From: CAYLQA01 sp964385695
Lineage (GTDB): Bacteria > Desulfobacterota > Desulfobulbia > Desulfobulbales > Desulfurivibrionaceae
Assembly: GCA_964385695.1 (NCBI GenBank)
Contig: CAYLQA010000073.1
Location: forward strand, 1 to 8,253
Direction: 5' to 3'
DNA: 8,253 nucleotides
The translations under genes and the position numbers were made by a program. The notes under the pieces were generated by a model. That model was given only the letters and a program-made list of their open reading frames with translations. It was not told the origin of the DNA and searched no databases. Within the stretch, counting starts at the first letter, position 1. Each line of letters begins with the position of its first letter. Positions 7,461 to 8,253 of this stretch are shown here, piece by piece.

Positions 7461-7488
7461 CAATTAAAACAAACGTTTGAATTAATTG
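7461..7488. promoter_or_regulatory. Candidate TetR operator, 28-bp palindrome
   Basis: Two 14-base arms, caattaaaacaaac and gtttgaattaattg, match as inverted repeats at 12 of 14 positions. The centre is a perfect 10-base palindrome, caaacgtttg. Size and symmetry suit a TetR-family dimer or pair of dimers. CAAAC/GTTTG half-sites are also described for PsrA-type regulators, although those usually have a spacer and here there is none. It lies 45 bases upstream of the regulator start and just upstream of a -10-like TATGAAT on the minus strand (7450-7456). Bound protein would therefore cover the -35 region. No strong -35 hexamer is visible. Binding is inferred, not shown. Confidence 0.6.
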
Positions 7489-7492
7489 CAAA

Positions 7493-7501
7493 GGGGGGGG
7501 G
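7493..7501. repeat. Homopolymer run of nine G
   Basis: Nine consecutive G on the plus strand (C on the minus strand), four bases beyond the candidate operator in the non-coding gap between divergent genes. Such runs are prone to slippage in replication and also to sequencing error. It is outside any supported gene. Confidence 0.9.
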
Positions 7502-7527
7502 TTGCTTTTTTCCTCCCCTTTTGTCCT

Positions 7528-7651
7528 GGTCGAGCAATCGGAGCCTGCGATGCTCGGCCCGGGCAGAAGGGGATTTTAAAACCCTTTTCTCCGTAATTCG
7601 TGGTGCTTGGGAAGAAGGAAGCTGTTAGTAAGGAGGTGTTTTTCCTTTAAC
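7528..7651 (+). other. Cluster of inverted repeats ahead of the spermidine-synthase-like gene
   Basis: Three potential hairpins follow one another on the plus strand. The first (7528-7559) pairs cgagca-tcg with cga-tgctcg around the loop gagcctg with one bulged A, plus three outer pairs. The second (7565-7590) is an imperfect 26-base palindrome centred on ttttaaaa, with one mismatch and two G-U pairs. The third (7624-7651) pairs GTTA..AAGGA with TCCTTTAAC with a two-base bulge, and holds the only strong Shine-Dalgarno-like sequence here, AAGGAGG (7630-7636). None is followed by a U run, so they are not good intrinsic terminators. A role as a structured leader is possible but unproven. Confidence 0.3.
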
Positions 7652-7666
7652 AAGCAGGCAAACTGA

Positions 7667-8253
7667 ATGGTCTCTTGGGAATTTCTTGATAACGCACACG
7701 TGCCGGGCAGCAGCGAAGAGTTGCGCCTGTATCGGCGTGGCAGCGAGTACTCTATTCGGGTAGACGGCAATGAGCTGATGAACAGCTGTGTCCATGGCTC
7801 GGAGGATGCCTTGGCTGAGTTGGCCTGTGCCAGGATTGTTGAGCAGTCGAGCCCCAGAATTCTGATCGGTGGCCTGGGTATGGGTTTTACCGTGGCCGCA
7901 GCCCTTGCGCATCTTGCAGCTGACGGTAGGGTGGTGGTGGCGGAGTTGGTCCCGGCTGTAATTGCCTGGAACCATGAGTACCTTGCCGACTTGGCCAAAC
8001 GCCCCTTTGAGGATGGGCGGGTGACCGTGCTGGCCATGGATGTTGGTCAGGTTATCGATCAGGCGCCAGGCGGGTATGATGCGATTTTGCTCGATGTGGA
8101 CAACGGGCCCGAAGGGCTGACCCGCTCGGAAAACAGCCGCCTCTATACCCATGCGGGCCTCAGGGCTGCGCTACTCGCTCTTCGGCCAGGCGGAGTTTTG
8201 GCCGTCTGGTCAGCCAGATTGCGGAAGTCGTCGCACTGCAAGCCACCATTCAG
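7667..8253 (+). CDS. Spermidine-synthase-like SAM-binding protein (partial, cut by right edge)
   Basis: The first 195 codons of a Rossmann-fold protein of the spermidine synthase/SpeE-like superfamily. Visible marks are an N-terminal beta region (WEFLDNA, LRLYRRGSEYSIRVDGNELMNS), the nucleotide-binding loop ILIGGLGMGFTVAAAL (65-80), an acidic residue after the next strand (VVVAELVPAVIAWN, Glu93), and the active-site strand YDAILLDVDNGPEG (137-150), followed by NSRLYTHAGL and LRPGGVLAVWSA. Database entries of this kind are often labelled spermidine synthase. However, the DVDNGPEG motif differs from the catalytic D-x-T-D-P of true aminopropyltransferases, so a methyltransferase-like or unknown role is as likely. 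The start follows an in-frame TGA directly (7664-7666), which fixes ATG 7667 as the earliest possible start, but its ribosome binding site is weak. The last dozen residues (RLRKSSHCKPPF) do not follow the family pattern well. Confidence 0.82.
   Translation, partial: MVSWEFLDNAHVPGSSEELRLYRRGSEYSIRVDGNELMNSCVHGSEDALAELACARIVEQSSPRILIGGLGMGFTVAAALAHLAADGRVVVAELVPAVIAWNHEYLADLAKRPFEDGRVTVLAMDVGQVIDQAPGGYDAILLDVDNGPEGLTRSENSRLYTHAGLRAALLALRPGGVLAVWSARLRKSSHCKPPF

Larger units (their letters stand above)
7417..7666. other. Intergenic region between divergent genes
   Basis: A 250-base gap between the TetR gene (leftward) and the spermidine-synthase-like gene (rightward). From left to right it holds the TetR ribosome binding site, A/T-rich promoter-like sequence with TAATAAT (7431-7437) and TATGAAT on the minus strand, the 28-bp palindrome, the G run, a pyrimidine-rich stretch (7506-7525) and the inverted repeats. 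No convincing plus-strand promoter was found. No small gene with a ribosome binding site and coding character was seen. Confidence 0.7.

Noticed and set aside
7565..7590. Inverted repeat around ttttaaaa as an intrinsic terminator
   Set aside because: No gene reads into it from a suitable side, the stem has a mismatch and G-U pairs, and no U run follows the stem.
7398..7628. 76-codon plus-strand open frame across the intergenic region
   Set aside because: It begins inside the TetR gene, runs through the operator palindrome and the G run, and has no ribosome binding site or familiar motif.
7576..8152. Two overlapping minus-strand open frames (153 and 175 codons)
   Set aside because: Both are antisense to the spermidine-synthase-like gene, which has strong SAM-binding and active-site motifs on the plus strand.

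Overview
The window reads as chromosomal DNA of a Gram-negative, double-membrane bacterium: it encodes a tripartite RND efflux system with an outer-membrane lipoprotein channel. The style of the membrane-fusion and permease proteins recalls Desulfobacterota (Desulfobulbales-like) sequences. That taxonomic hint comes from remembered family resemblance, not a search, and is weak. No RNA genes, insertion sequences, CRISPR arrays or phage genes were seen.

Layout: (1) Positions 62-1105 (+) encode a membrane-anchored GGDEF diguanylate cyclase with two transmembrane segments and a HAMP-like linker. Its reading frame stays open to the left edge, so the true start may lie outside the window. (2) A 57-base convergent gap (1106-1162) holds nothing convincing. 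(3) Positions 7416 down to 1163 (-) form one tightly packed operon, in transcription order: TetR/AcrR-family regulator (PsrA-like N-terminal half), NodT/OprM-type outer-membrane lipoprotein, HlyD/AcrA-type membrane fusion protein (MFP), and a 1054-residue AcrB-type RND permease. Every gene junction is a start/stop overlap (ATGA, ATGA, TAATG), so the genes are probably translationally coupled and co-regulated by the first gene. (4) The intergenic region 7417-7666 carries a 28-bp imperfect palindrome, a good operator candidate for the TetR protein, then a run of nine G and several inverted repeats. (5) From 7667 to the right edge (+) runs a partial gene for a spermidine-synthase-like SAM-binding protein.

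The most notable point is that the MFP gene is broken. The N-terminal half (membrane anchor, first lipoyl half, first hairpin helix) and the C-terminal half (second lipoyl half, beta-barrel, membrane-proximal domain) lie in different frames. About 35-40 residues that should form the second hairpin helix are absent. The join falls in a short C run (AATCCCCCTTTAAC on the minus strand), where the bases CCCTTTA also fit the XXXYYYZ pattern of a -1 slippery heptamer. The simplest reading is a deletion with a frame change that disables the pump, or an assembly error. Recoding would give a 355-residue fusion, but that fusion would still lack the second helix. Channel, permease and regulator all look intact, so a real lesion would be recent.
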